This document shows, piece after piece, positions 8,529 through 16,920 of a DNA stretch of 47,720 nucleotides. The translations under genes and the position numbers were made by a program. Origin of the DNA: Acetobacteraceae bacterium (GTDB lineage Bacteria; Pseudomonadota; Alphaproteobacteria; Acetobacterales; Acetobacteraceae); assembly GCA_030041255.1 (NCBI GenBank), contig JASHOF010000167.1:1-47720 (forward strand), written 5' to 3'. Numbering within the stretch: position 1 is the stretch's first letter; every line of letters begins with the position of its first letter. The notes below the pieces were generated by a model. It made no database searches. It was not told the origin of the DNA and worked only from the letters and a program-made list of their open reading frames with translations.

Positions 8529-9098
8529 TCACATCGGCATTTTCATCTTCGTGCCCGTCTCGGCGCCGTTCGGTGCGGAACCCGGCGGGCCGCTCACCCC
8601 ATAGACCACGAACAGCGCAGGAACCCGGCTGCCATCAGCGAACGTCAGCGTGACGGTGACGGTCTGCCCGACATGCATGGCCGGATTCATGCACATCATG
8701 TGGTAGCCACCCTCGGCAAAGCGGAATGTGCCGTCGGCCGGCACCGTGACCCTTGGCACCGGAACCATCCGATCGACGCCGCCGCTCGTTTCCGTCCGAT
8801 GCAGCGTCAGCATTCCGCACGCAGCCGAGCTGGCTCCGGTCAGCACCATGGGCTGAGAGGAGGTGTTCTTCAGGGTCATGTACCCGCCGGCCGGAACCTG
8901 GGGAATGATGTAGCGGAACCAGGAATTCATCACCGTAACGGGCGGATCGGCCCGGCCGGCCGGCGGCAGGATGAGGGAAGATCCGAGGGCCAGGGCGGCC
9001 AGCACGGTGAGCCTGCAGCGGCGCCGGCGAGGAATGCAGCTTCGGCAAGCGGGCAGGCGATCGGGCGCTGGCCGCGGGACGGTTGGCGCATCAGGCAT
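8529..9098 (-). CDS. Copper chaperone PCu(A)C family protein
   Basis: From ATG 9098 the protein has 189 residues. A basic N-terminal segment of about 30 residues and a hydrophobic helix (LTVLAALALGSSLIL) act as signal or anchor. The PCuAC domain follows: PAGGYMTLKNTSSQPMVLTGA, CGMLTLHRTE and GGYHMMCMNPAMHVG. The Met and His residues in the last two motifs match the HxnMx(21-22)HxM copper site. The family delivers Cu(I) to the CuA or CuB centres of cytochrome oxidase, usually together with SCO1. The SCO1 homolog just upstream is a fragment. Confidence 0.87.
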   Translation of the reverse strand: MPDAPTVPRPAPDRLPACRSCIPRRRRCRLTVLAALALGSSLILPPAGRADPPVTVMNSWFRYIIPQVPAGGYMTLKNTSSQPMVLTGASSAACGMLTLHRTETSGGVDRMVPVPRVTVPADGTFRFAEGGYHMMCMNPAMHVGQTVTVTLTFADGSRVPALFVVYGVSGPPGSAPNGAETGTKMKMPM

Positions 9099-9102
9099 GG
9101 TG

Positions 9103-9354
9103 TCACTCCTCTCTGTTGTCCGGCCGGAGATCATGAAAGATGGGATTATGAAAGATACCGGGCGAGAATTTCGCGAGGTACGTCTGCAGCACCATCGGCG
9201 TGTCGCGCCCGGGATCGACGGTGACGAACAGCGGCTGTACACGATCGGCGTCGTGCCCGAGGAGCTTGAGCGCCCCGACGATCGCAGCGATGCGCTTCCG
9301 CTCTCGGGCGCGCCGTTCCTTCACCCGCCGTGAGCTACTTCTGGACATGGCCAT
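9103..9354 (-). pseudogene. Truncated SCO1/SenC fragment
   Basis: A stretch of about 50 codons (IAAIVGALKLLGHDADRV, QPLFVTVDPGRDTPMVLQTY, LAKFSPGIF) matches the central helix-strand region of SCO1/SenC cytochrome oxidase assembly proteins. The preceding CxxxC copper site and the C-terminal His are absent. A basic, non-homologous lead-in (SSRRVKERRARERKR) precedes it and a short foreign tail follows. It begins inside the end of copD and ends 4 bases before the PCuAC start. It is probably a deletion remnant that keeps the operon spacing. A short translated product cannot be excluded. Confidence 0.7.
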
Positions 9355-10303
9355 GGGCGCCTCCCATCCCCGCCATGGAATTTGCGTGCATGACGGCCAT
9401 CTCGACCGAGGGCGGCAGGCTCGCGAGCACACCGGCGGCGAGCACCACGAGCAGTCCGATCATCGTCTCTCTGGCAAGGCTGCGGCGCATCTTCTGCCGG
9501 GCAAGTGCGGGCGCATCGCCTGCGAGCGCGGGGGTCAGACGCAAGAGGTTGGCAGCACCGAACCCAAGCAGGATCACGAACAGCACGATCTTCGCCAGCG
9601 CGACCAGCCCGTAAGCGGTACCGAGCAGGAGCGGCAGGTTGCCGATCAGCATCCAGAACTGGAAACCGGCGGTCACTGCCAACGCCAGCACGCAACTGAT
9701 GCCGAGCGGCGAGAAGCGACGGCAGGCGACCGCCGCCGCAGGCACCGGCAGGCTCTGGACCGAGATCAGGAGAGGCAGCAACCCGCCCAGCCAGGCCGCC
9801 CCCGCCAGCAGATGCAGCATGACGGAGGCCAGCAGCCAGCTCGGGCCCGGATGGTGTGCGAACGCATGGCCGTGGGTTGCCTGGAGCACCAGCGCGACGG
9901 CGGCGAAGCCGGCTGCCGTCCGGTGCAGCCCGAGGGCGAGCGCGAGAGCGGCCAAGGCGAGCGCGGCCCATTGCAGCAGCACCACATGGCCGTAGTCGGT
10001 GGTGCGCAGGAGGATCCAGGCGGTCGCGGCGGTGCTGGCAAACCCCGGTCCATTGGCGAGGGTGGCGGCGATCAACCAGGTCCAGGCGCCGGACGCCAGC
10101 ACGGCGAGTGCGAAACTCAAACCGACGAGAGTCCGCCATCGGCGGAGGGTGGTGACAGCCTCCGGCCCGGCCCGGACCAGTGCAGGCCGCATCGTGACCT
10201 GACGGGCGAGTGTGGCGCCGAATACCGAGAACAACCCTGCGACCGACAGCCCACGCGCCAGCGCCGTTGGCAGCCCGCCGGCGATCTCGAAGGGAGGCAA
10301 CAT
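9335..10303 (-). CDS. copD: CopD family copper resistance membrane protein
   Basis: This 322-residue protein has about eight predicted membrane segments, including LSFALAVLASGAWTWLIAATL, YGHVVLLQWAALALAALALA, ASVMLHLLAGAAWLGGLLPL and IGLLVVLAAGVLASL. The HLLAGAAWLGGL motif and scattered His residues in the helices are typical of the CopD domain. A Met/His-rich tail (MAVMHANSMAGMGGAHGH) could bind copper at the membrane face. The start ATG overlaps the stop of the upstream small gene in TAATG, so the two are translationally coupled. Confidence 0.88.
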   Translation of the reverse strand: MLPPFEIAGGLPTALARGLSVAGLFSVFGATLARQVTMRPALVRAGPEAVTTLRRWRTLVGLSFALAVLASGAWTWLIAATLANGPGFASTAATAWILLRTTDYGHVVLLQWAALALAALALALGLHRTAAGFAAVALVLQATHGHAFAHHPGPSWLLASVMLHLLAGAAWLGGLLPLLISVQSLPVPAAAVACRRFSPLGISCVLALAVTAGFQFWMLIGNLPLLLGTAYGLVALAKIVLFVILLGFGAANLLRLTPALAGDAPALARQKMRRSLARETMIGLLVVLAAGVLASLPPSVEMAVMHANSMAGMGGAHGHVQK

Positions 10304-10524
10304 TATGCGGATGCTCCGGCAGACGACGGCTGCGGCGGCATGGCAGTGAGTCCGGGCGCGAGCGCGTTGCCGAACCCGGTTGCAGGGATCTGCGGCAATG
10401 GTTGCGCGGTACTCGTACTGCGGGCGGCGGACAGCCTGGTTTTGGAGCGGCCCGGGGCGAAAGTGGCGTGCATGGCGAAGGTGCCGGAAAAGGCCACCGT
10501 TGCCACGAAGGCGCAGTGGTTCAC
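10303..10524 (-). CDS. Small putative secreted protein of copper cluster, unrecognised
   Basis: A 73-residue frame starts at GTG 10524 and ends in TAATG overlapping the copD start, which supports real translation. The N-terminus (NHCAFVATVAFSGTFAMHATFA) looks like a signal peptide. The rest is Ser/Pro/Ala-rich with no domain I recognise. The frame is open upstream to 10668, but that part overlaps the DUF2946 gene. A decayed gene is the alternative. Confidence 0.35.
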   Translation of the reverse strand: MNHCAFVATVAFSGTFAMHATFAPGRSKTRLSAARSTSTAQPLPQIPATGFGNALAPGLTAMPPQPSSAGASA

Positions 10525-10585
10525 GTTCTCGGTCCTGTGCGAAGAAAAACGAGGCAGCGCGCGCTGGCGGCTGCCGGCTATCGGC

Positions 10586-10984
10586 TCAGATCGAGACGGG
10601 AGGACCGCGAGGATAGGCAGTGAGCACTGCCTGTGCGTGCGGAGCACCGGGGCGCGGCGTTTGCGCAATCCGCAATGCGAGGGCGGAAGGCGGCGCAGGC
10701 AAAGTCATGAAGGGCGGGAGAACTGCCACCGGCATGGGCAACGCGACGCCGAACGGGCAGACTGCGACGAAGGGAATCCGCCGCGACGGGGCTGGCCGAT
10801 CCGGCGCCTGCTGGTGGCCGTGGCAGAGAATGCTCAGCGCTGCGAGCGCCGCGTAACGCCCTGACGGCGGCAGAGGATCCGCCATGGCTCCGAACGCCAA
10901 CTGGCCAGCCATCGCGACGGCGGCGATCAGCAGCCCGACGGGGCGTAGGCGGTGCTGGAACCGCCTGGGCAGCAGACGGAACAT
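10586..10984 (-). CDS. DUF2946-like membrane protein
   Basis: From ATG 10984 (GTG 11002 is an alternative) the product has about 132 residues. It has a basic N-terminus and a hydrophobic helix (LLIAAVAMAGQLAFGAMA), then a LSILCHGH motif. The second half contains VCPFGVALPMPVAVLPPF and an APPSALALRIAQTPRPGAP region ending in ARGPP-like YPRGPP. This pattern is familiar from DUF2946 proteins placed near copper transport genes in alphaproteobacteria. It is the first gene of the minus-strand copper operon. The Cys-His motifs suggest metal binding, which is an inference. Confidence 0.6.
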   Translation of the reverse strand: MFRLLPRRFQHRLRPVGLLIAAVAMAGQLAFGAMADPLPPSGRYAALAALSILCHGHQQAPDRPAPSRRIPFVAVCPFGVALPMPVAVLPPFMTLPAPPSALALRIAQTPRPGAPHAQAVLTAYPRGPPVSI

Positions 10985-11091
10985 CGATGAATAGTAGATC
11001 ACCCGGAGAGGTGATGGAAGGGGGAGCGCACGGGACCATGGACGCTACGCGGAACGCGCGTCCGCTCCCGGCAACGCCATCTTCCTCTCTT

Positions 11092-11589
11092 TCAATCGTT
11101 GGACACCGAAATCAGACCGGGGAGTGCGAGCGCGGAGAAGAGCCGCACGATCGGCAGGTCGGACTCGTCATAATAGTTCGCACGATGCAGCAGGTTGAGC
11201 GTCCCGAGCGTGCGGCCCCGCCAGCGAACGGGCATGTTGAGGACGCTCTCGCAGCCGAGCGAGCCGATCAGCGCATGGTCGAAGAAGACCGCGCGAATAT
11301 CCTCCGCGGTCCGGCCGATAAATGGCTCGCCGTGGCCGATAACGCGCCGCATCCAGGGTGCATCCGTGACGGGCTTGCGTCCGCCGATCGGGTATTCCAG
11401 CGGACGGTTGGTATAGAACCGCTCACTCTCGCGCGCAGCCGGATGATGCACGAGAATGGTGAAGAGGATATGCCCGATGGCCGCTGCGAGCGCCGCATCG
11501 AGCGCGCGGAAGAGTGCCGCCGGCTGGTCCTCCTCTCGCTGCGCGGCCAGGACTGCGGCGATTTCGGCAGTCGGGTCGGGGCGCTGCAT
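11092..11589 (-). CDS. GAF domain protein
   Basis: This 165-residue protein is a single GAF domain: helix FRALDAALAAAIGHILFTILV, ERFYTNRPLEYPIGGRKP, GCESVLNMPVRWRGRTLGTLNLLH and a final helix ESDLPIVRLFSALALP. No output domain is attached, so it may bind a small molecule and act on a partner or as a free sensor. The gene follows livM by 13 bases in the same direction, which makes it the last gene of the Liv operon. Confidence 0.82.
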   Translation of the reverse strand: MQRPDPTAEIAAVLAAQREEDQPAALFRALDAALAAAIGHILFTILVHHPAARESERFYTNRPLEYPIGGRKPVTDAPWMRRVIGHGEPFIGRTAEDIRAVFFDHALIGSLGCESVLNMPVRWRGRTLGTLNLLHRANYYDESDLPIVRLFSALALPGLISVSND

Positions 11590-11602
11590 CGTCGGCTCCG
11601 TT

Positions 11603-12508
11603 TCAATCTTCCAGGTGATGCCGGCGCATCCGCTCCGGCAGGATCCCTTCCGGCCGGAAGCGGAGGAGCAGGAGAAGAAAAACGCCGATCATGCCCTGGC
11701 GAAGGCTTGCCACCTGCAGTGCCGAAAGGCCGGGCAGCAATCCGCCCAGGAAGCGGGTGCCTTCGGTCAGCACCACCACCAATATCGCACCGAGTACCGC
11801 GCCTGCCATGCTGCCCAGGCCACCCGCCGTGAGCGCCAGCACGACGAGCAATGTCACCAGCACGTCGAAGCTGTCCGGTGCGACATAGCCGGTGTAAGCG
11901 GCGTAGAGGCTGCCAGCCAATCCCATCACCGCGGAACCTGCGGCGAAGGCGCTGACTTTGAAGGCAAGCACACGCTTGCCGGCAACGGCCGCCACCGTCT
12001 CGTCTTCGCGGATGGCGCGCAGCACGCGCCCGTACGGGGCCTGCGAAAGTCGCCACAGCAGCAGCGAGACAAGAATGACGGCCAGCCAGACGACGGATGT
12101 AGATGCTATATCAAAATGAAATGACGAGAGCCGGCCCCGGCCTGGTGCGGGGATTGCCGGGAGTCCGTCGGTGCCGTTGGTGAGCCAGATCTCGTTTGCC
12201 GCCAGGAGCTGGATCACTTCGGCGAAGCCGAGTGTGACGATGGCGAGGTAATCGCCCTTGAGCCGTGCGGTCACCGCCGCGAGCAGCGCCCCCGCTCCGG
12301 CGGCGAGCAGGGCCGCGAATATGGCGGCCGCGGGCAGGGCGAGATGCAGACGAAGCTCAGCCAGGGCCGAGGCATAGGCCCCGATCGCGAACAACCCGGC
12401 GAGGCCGAGATTGACCATGCCGCCGAGGCCCCACACAAGGTTGAGGCCAAGCGCCAGGAGCCCGTAGAGCCCGGCGAACACCGACAGAGAGACCAGGTAA
12501 TCGAGCAT
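11603..12508 (-). CDS. livM: Branched-chain amino acid-type ABC permease LivM
   Basis: The 301-residue product starts at ATG 12508, which overlaps the livH stop in TGATG. It shows LivM hallmarks: YGLLALGLNLVWGLGGMVNLG, GDYLAIVTLGFAEVIQLLA, RVLRAIREDETVAAVAGK and TAGGLGSMAGAVLGA. The C-terminal FRPEGILPE motif is also typical. It forms the heteromeric membrane channel with LivH. The family imports branched-chain amino acids, amides, urea or other polar amino compounds, so the ligand stays open. Confidence 0.9.
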   Translation of the reverse strand: MLDYLVSLSVFAGLYGLLALGLNLVWGLGGMVNLGLAGLFAIGAYASALAELRLHLALPAAAIFAALLAAGAGALLAAVTARLKGDYLAIVTLGFAEVIQLLAANEIWLTNGTDGLPAIPAPGRGRLSSFHFDIASTSVVWLAVILVSLLLWRLSQAPYGRVLRAIREDETVAAVAGKRVLAFKVSAFAAGSAVMGLAGSLYAAYTGYVAPDSFDVLVTLLVVLALTAGGLGSMAGAVLGAILVVVLTEGTRFLGGLLPGLSALQVASLRQGMIGVFLLLLLRFRPEGILPERMRRHHLED

Positions 12509-13374
12509 CAGATCGCGCGTTCGCCAATGAGCCCGCCGGGGCGGAATGAGAGCACGATCAGGATCGCGAGAAATCCCATCGCGGTGCGATACGTCGGCGC
12601 GATGAGAAGGGTGGACATTTCCTCGCCGATCCCGACCACGAAGGCTCCGGCAACGGCGCCGGGAATGCTTCCCAGCCCGCCGACGACGGCGGCGGCGAAG
12701 ATCGAGAGCAGCACGCGAAATCCGGTCAGCGGGTCGAGCGACGTGTCGAGCGCGACCAGCATGCCGCCAATACCGGTGAGGCCAAGGCCAACGAAATTGG
12801 CGGCCCAGGCAACGCGCGCCGGATCGATCCCCTTGCTTTCTGCCAACGTGGCATTGTCGGCAACCGCCCGCATCGTCTTGCCGATGCGCGTGGTGCGCAG
12901 CATGAGGAAGACAGCCGCCATGGCGATGACGGCCAGCACCGCATCCTCGACCTCCTGCGGGCCGATGCCGATCGGGCCGAGGCGCCAGTTGCGGAAGATC
13001 GTGAGATCGTAGCCCCGCGGATTGTTGCCGAAGGCAAAGCGCGCGGCATTCTGGAGCACGAGGTCGAGCGCGACGGAGCCGATGGCGGCGACCAGCGCGC
13101 CGAGCGGACGGAGCGGTTTCAGGCACAGGGCATCGGCGAACGCGCCCACCGAACCTGCCACAACGAAAGCGGCGAGCAAACTCGCCGGCGCCGGCCAGCC
13201 GAGGTCGGCGTTCACAACCCAGCCTGCATAGGCGCCGATCGTCGCCAGGCTGGCGACGGCAAAATTCGGGAATCGCAGCACCGCATAGACGGTGTTGAAG
13301 CCGACCGCAGGCAACGCCAGCACAGCGCCGGCCAGCGCGCCGTTGACGAGTGCCTGGAGGAACGTCGCGATCAA
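12508..13374 (-). CDS. livH: Branched-chain amino acid-type ABC permease LivH
   Basis: This 288-residue protein has LivH motifs: ALPAVGFNTVYAVLRFPNFAVASLATIGAY, RTTRIGKTMRAVADNATLAESKGID and GGMLVALDTSLDPLTGFRVLLSIFAAAVVGGLGSIPGAV split across the body, ending in FRPGGLIGERAI. Its ATG overlaps the stop of the binding-protein gene by four bases (ATGA). It pairs with LivM. Confidence 0.9.
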   Translation of the reverse strand: MIATFLQALVNGALAGAVLALPAVGFNTVYAVLRFPNFAVASLATIGAYAGWVVNADLGWPAPASLLAAFVVAGSVGAFADALCLKPLRPLGALVAAIGSVALDLVLQNAARFAFGNNPRGYDLTIFRNWRLGPIGIGPQEVEDAVLAVIAMAAVFLMLRTTRIGKTMRAVADNATLAESKGIDPARVAWAANFVGLGLTGIGGMLVALDTSLDPLTGFRVLLSIFAAAVVGGLGSIPGAVAGAFVVGIGEEMSTLLIAPTYRTAMGFLAILIVLSFRPGGLIGERAI

Positions 13375-14561
13375 GAAATGGAAAGCGTCTTGTTGTGCCG
13401 GTTCTCCGCCACCTGGAACAGGAACTTGCAGCTCAGGATGTCGCCTGAGGGCGTGAAGTGGCAGGGGCCGGAGGCGCCGTCGTAATTGATCTCCTTGCCC
13501 GCTGCCAGAAGCCTGAGACCTTCGACCGGATCACTCACGTGCTGCCCAGGCCCTTGGCTGATCCGGCGCACGTTGTCATGGATGGCGACCCCGCTCGCGA
13601 CCCCCGCCTTGCCGATCGCGAGTGCGACCAGCGCGACATGATCGTAGATCTGGCAGGAATAGGGATCGGGATCGGAGATGCCGAGAATGGCCTGCACCGC
13701 CTTGTAGGCGGGGCTCGCCACGTCGGGCGAAGGCGCGAAGCTCCAGAGCCCGTTCGTCACCGGCGCCGGCAGGGCCTTGAGGACCGCATCCGTCGCTGCA
13801 TAGGCGAAGGTGAAGCGCTGACCGGCGAAGCCCGCCTGATAGCTCTCGCGCAGCAGGATCTCGAGATCGGGTGCGTACGAATTGAGGAAGAGCGTGTCCG
13901 GTTTTGCCGCGAGGGTGCTGTCGATCTCCGATCGAAACGAGGTCTGCTTGGCGTCATAGATAATGTCGCCCACACCCTCTGCCCCGCCCTGGCCCAGCAC
14001 TGCCTTGAGGCGATTCCATGAATCGACGGCGAAGGGCGTTTGCGCGGACAGTCCGGACACGCGCCTGCACCCGTGGCGGAGGAGAAATTCGGCCGCTCGC
14101 CCGGATTGCAGGTACGTGTTCGGCTGGGTGCGGATGATGTAGCCGTGGTGTGGCAGCCTGGTGATCGAATCGGCACCGGAGACGCAGAACAGCATCGTGT
14201 GGCTGTCCCAGCAGAGCGGTGCGACGGCGGTCGTCACCGCCGAGGCCCAGGTGCCGACGATCGCCACCACCTTCTCCACATCGATCAGCTTGCGTGCGGC
14301 CTCGACGCCGACGGTCGGGTTGGTCTGGTCATCCTCGACATCGAGCGCGATCGACCGGCCGATCACGCCGCCGGTGCGATTGATGCGCTCGACCAGGGCC
14401 TTCGCCACCTTGGCCATGGAAGGGCCGTAGGCGCCGCCCGCCCCGGTCAGAGGATTGATCGCGCCAAGCGGGATTGAAGCTGCGGCCTCTCCCGTGCGCG
14501 CCAGGAACGGCAGGGCGAGAGACCCGGCCAGCGCGGTGCGGCGCGATATCCTGGCAGTCAT
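13371..14561 (-). CDS. Liv-type ABC transporter substrate-binding protein
   Basis: The 396-residue protein opens with a Tat-like leader (ISRRTALAGSLALPFLA). The Peripla_BP_6 fold then begins LGAINPLTGAGGAYGPSM and continues with ALDVEDDQTNPTVGVEAARKL, AIVGTWASAVTTAV, a PNTYLQSGRAAEFLL segment and DTLFLNSYAPDLEILL. This group binds amino acids, amides, urea or aromatic acids. The position between ATPase and permease genes, rather than first in the operon, is slightly unusual. A partner enzyme may be the flavin fusion encoded divergently at 16921. Confidence 0.88.
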   Translation of the reverse strand: MTARISRRTALAGSLALPFLARTGEAAASIPLGAINPLTGAGGAYGPSMAKVAKALVERINRTGGVIGRSIALDVEDDQTNPTVGVEAARKLIDVEKVVAIVGTWASAVTTAVAPLCWDSHTMLFCVSGADSITRLPHHGYIIRTQPNTYLQSGRAAEFLLRHGCRRVSGLSAQTPFAVDSWNRLKAVLGQGGAEGVGDIIYDAKQTSFRSEIDSTLAAKPDTLFLNSYAPDLEILLRESYQAGFAGQRFTFAYAATDAVLKALPAPVTNGLWSFAPSPDVASPAYKAVQAILGISDPDPYSCQIYDHVALVALAIGKAGVASGVAIHDNVRRISQGPGQHVSDPVEGLRLLAAGKEINYDGASGPCHFTPSGDILSCKFLFQVAENRHNKTLSIS

Positions 14562-14600
14562 CCTGGCCTCCCCGTTTCTTCCTTGGCAGGATAGCCGGCT

Positions 14601-15284
14601 TCAACCGCCGAGGAACAGCCGGCGCATTTCGGGATCCTCCGCCATTGCTCGCGCCGGCTCGTTGCGCACCGTTCGTCCGTCCACCAGGGCGATGCCGCGC
14701 TCTGCGATCGCGAGTGCGGCGAGAGCGTTCTGCTCGACCATCACGATGGCCGTGCCCTCGCGATGGATGGCGCCGATCGTGGCAAAGAGCTCGTCCGCGG
14801 CGCGTGGGGCAAGCCCGGCCGAGGGCTCGTCAAGCAGCAGCAAGCGGGGCGCAACCATCAGCGCCATTGCCATTGCCAGTACCTGCCTCTGCCCGCCCGA
14901 GAGCGTGCGGGCCTGGGCACGTCGCTTTTCGCCGAGCAACGGAAACCGTTCGGTGAGTGCCGCCATCTTGCGGCGCGTTTCCCTGGGTTCGAGATAGCCC
15001 CCCATCTCGAGGTTTTCCGAAACCGTCATCCTCGGGAAGACGTTGGCTTCCTGCGGCACGAAGGCGATTCCCATCTTTGCCCGTTCACGTGCCGAGGTGC
15101 GCTCGATCGCGCGGCCATCGAATTGGATCGTGCCCCGCTTCAAGCACAGCATTCCGGCAATCGCTTTGAGCAGGGTGGACTTTCCGGCGCCGTTCGGGCC
15201 GATGATCGCGATCAGTTCCCCCGCCTCGACCGCAATCTCTGCCGCGTGCAGGATCTCGTCGGTCGCGCCGTAGCCGCAAACCAT
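14601..15284 (-). CDS. livF: Liv-type ABC transporter ATPase LivF
   Basis: This 227-residue ABC ATPase has Walker A GPNGAGKST, Q-loop VPQEANVFPRMTV, signature LSGGQRQ, Walker B LLLLDEPSAGL and H-loop substitute VEQNA, all typical of LivF. The ATG at 15284 removes the first beta strand (LTLLAAKG). In frame, a CTG at 15308-15306 overlaps the livG stop in CTGA and would give the normal N-terminus. The true start may therefore be that CTG, or CTG 15302. Confidence 0.88.
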   Translation of the reverse strand: MVCGYGATDEILHAAEIAVEAGELIAIIGPNGAGKSTLLKAIAGMLCLKRGTIQFDGRAIERTSARERAKMGIAFVPQEANVFPRMTVSENLEMGGYLEPRETRRKMAALTERFPLLGEKRRAQARTLSGGQRQVLAMAMALMVAPRLLLLDEPSAGLAPRAADELFATIGAIHREGTAIVMVEQNALAALAIAERGIALVDGRTVRNEPARAMAEDPEMRRLFLGG

Positions 15285-15304
15285 TCCCTTCGCGGCGAGC
15301 AGCG

Positions 15305-16066
15305 TCAGTTGTGCCTCCCGAGATAGGCCTCCTGCACGGCGCTGTCCGCCGCGACCTCAGCGAAGCTTCCGATCATCAGCGTTCGCCCGCCGGCCATCAC
15401 GATCACCGGGTCACAGAGTCTTGCGATCATGTCCATGTGATGCTCGATGACGAGGAAGGTCAGTCCTTCGTTTTTCAGGCTCTCCAGGTGGCTCGCGATC
15501 CGCTCGGCGAGAGCCGGGTTGACGCCGGCAATCGGTTCATCGAGCAGCACCAGGCGCGGTTCGGCCATCAGCGCCCGGCCGATCTCGAGGAGCTTTTTCT
15601 GCCCACCGGAAAGCGCGCCGGCGGGCTGGTTGGCGAGCGAGAGAAGATCGAGGCGCCGGGCGATGGCGACTGCCCGCTCGCGGGCGCGCCGCTCCGCTCT
15701 CCGCCCGGCGCCGATGAGCGCGGCCCACATTCGCTCGCCCGGCTGGTCGGGCGCGTAGAGCAGCAGGTTCTCGAGCACCGAAAGGCGTGGGATGCCGCGC
15801 GCGACCTGGAACGTGCGCACGAGGCCGGCACGGCTGATACGCTCGGCCGGCCAGCCGGTGATCTCCGCGCCCGCGAAGAGGACGCGCCCGCCCTCGGGCG
15901 GCACCACACCGCTGATGCACTGAAAAGCCGTTGTCTTGCCAGCGCCATTCGGTCCGATGAGCGCGGTGATGGTGCCCGCTGCAACATCGAAATCCGTCCC
16001 CGCCAGCGCCTGCACGCCATAGAAGCGGCGTGCCAGGGCGCGGACCGAGAGCAAAGGTTCAGCCAT
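15305..16066 (-). CDS. livG: Liv-type ABC transporter ATPase LivG
   Basis: The 253-residue protein starts at ATG 16066 (MAEPLLSVRALARRFYG), which overlaps the end of the acetyltransferase gene by 8 bases. It carries Walker A GPNGAGKTT, signature LSGGQKK, Walker B LVLLDEPIAGVNP and H-loop IEHHMDMI. The ISRAGLVRTFQVARGIPRLSV segment is characteristic of LivG. It works with LivF on the LivHM channel. Confidence 0.9.
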   Translation of the reverse strand: MAEPLLSVRALARRFYGVQALAGTDFDVAAGTITALIGPNGAGKTTAFQCISGVVPPEGGRVLFAGAEITGWPAERISRAGLVRTFQVARGIPRLSVLENLLLYAPDQPGERMWAALIGAGRRAERRARERAVAIARRLDLLSLANQPAGALSGGQKKLLEIGRALMAEPRLVLLDEPIAGVNPALAERIASHLESLKNEGLTFLVIEHHMDMIARLCDPVIVMAGGRTLMIGSFAEVAADSAVQEAYLGRHN

Positions 16067-16757
16067 CTTCCGCCAGGGCGGCGGCAAGGGTTTTGTGCTG
16101 GCGACCGTTGGCGTCGAAATTCGCCGGATCGAGCCAGCGGAGAAAACCGGCGCGGAGGCGCGGCCATTCCTTGTCGATGATCGAGAACCAGGCGGTATCG
16201 CGGTTGCGGCCCTTGTACACCACTGCCTGGCGGAAGATTCCTTCGAATGTGAACCCATAGCGGAGCGCTGCGCGCCGCGATGGCGCGTTCAGGCTGTCGC
16301 ATTTCCACTCGAAGCGGCGATAGCCAAGTTCGTCGAAGACGCGGCGCATCAGGAGATAGATCGCCTCCGTTCCGGCACGGGTGCGCTTGAGCGCGGGTGC
16401 GTAGTGGATGCTGCCGACTTCGATCACGCCGTTCGCCGGATCGATCCGCATCAGCGCCGCGAGACCGACCGCAAGGCCGCTGTCGCGGGCGATGATGGCG
16501 TGGAAGAACGGGTCATCGCGCTGAGCGGCGGCCTCGATCCATTGCCGGTATCCGGAGAAATCCGCCGGCGGGTCCTGCGGCAGGTAGATCCAGTTCTCTG
16601 GCGCGCCCGCCGAGGCGGCGAAGAGCTCTGCTGCATGCCGCTCCGCCGACAGCCGTTCGAGCCGACAATAGCGCCCCTCGATCGGCGTTGCGGGCGGACG
16701 CAGCCGTGAAGTCCAGCCTGGAACAGCAAAACCCACGGGGCGCCCTTCGACTTCCAT
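16059..16757 (-). CDS. GNAT family N-acetyltransferase (RimJ/RimL-like)
   Basis: From ATG 16757 the protein has 232 residues. It shows the YjcK/RimL-type acetyltransferase fold: RYCRLERLSAERHAAELFA, FFHAIIARDSGLAVGLAALM, GVIEVGSIHYAPALKRT, GTEAIYLLMRRVFDELGYRR and FEWKCDSLNAPSRRAALRYGF, then FTFEGIFRQA. Relatives acetylate protein N-termini or small amines. It is the first gene of the Liv operon. Acetylation of the imported amino compound is a reasonable but untested idea. Confidence 0.85.
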   Translation of the reverse strand: MEVEGRPVGFAVPGWTSRLRPPATPIEGRYCRLERLSAERHAAELFAASAGAPENWIYLPQDPPADFSGYRQWIEAAAQRDDPFFHAIIARDSGLAVGLAALMRIDPANGVIEVGSIHYAPALKRTRAGTEAIYLLMRRVFDELGYRRFEWKCDSLNAPSRRAALRYGFTFEGIFRQAVVYKGRNRDTAWFSIIDKEWPRLRAGFLRWLDPANFDANGRQHKTLAAALAEDG

Positions 16758-16920
16758 TCTTTTCTGCCTCTCTCGTTCTGTTCCCGGCGCCCTCATCATC
16801 CGACGGCCGCCTGCCGCGGGCCAGCCCGGGGGCGCGCGGCGGCTGCGGACGGCCGGTTGCCATGGCGCGGCACTCTGCCAAGTTCAGCGCCCCACGAGCG
16901 GGGAAGGACGAAGCTTTCAG

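Noticed and set aside
9200-10864. Plus-strand open frame of 554 codons across copD
   Set aside because: Composition is His/Gln/Arg/Gly-rich without structure; the minus strand holds CopD with clear membrane segments.
14001-14030. GCGATTCC...GAATCG resembling the dispersed repeat hairpin
   Set aside because: It is inside the Liv binding-protein gene and lacks the other conserved repeat segments.
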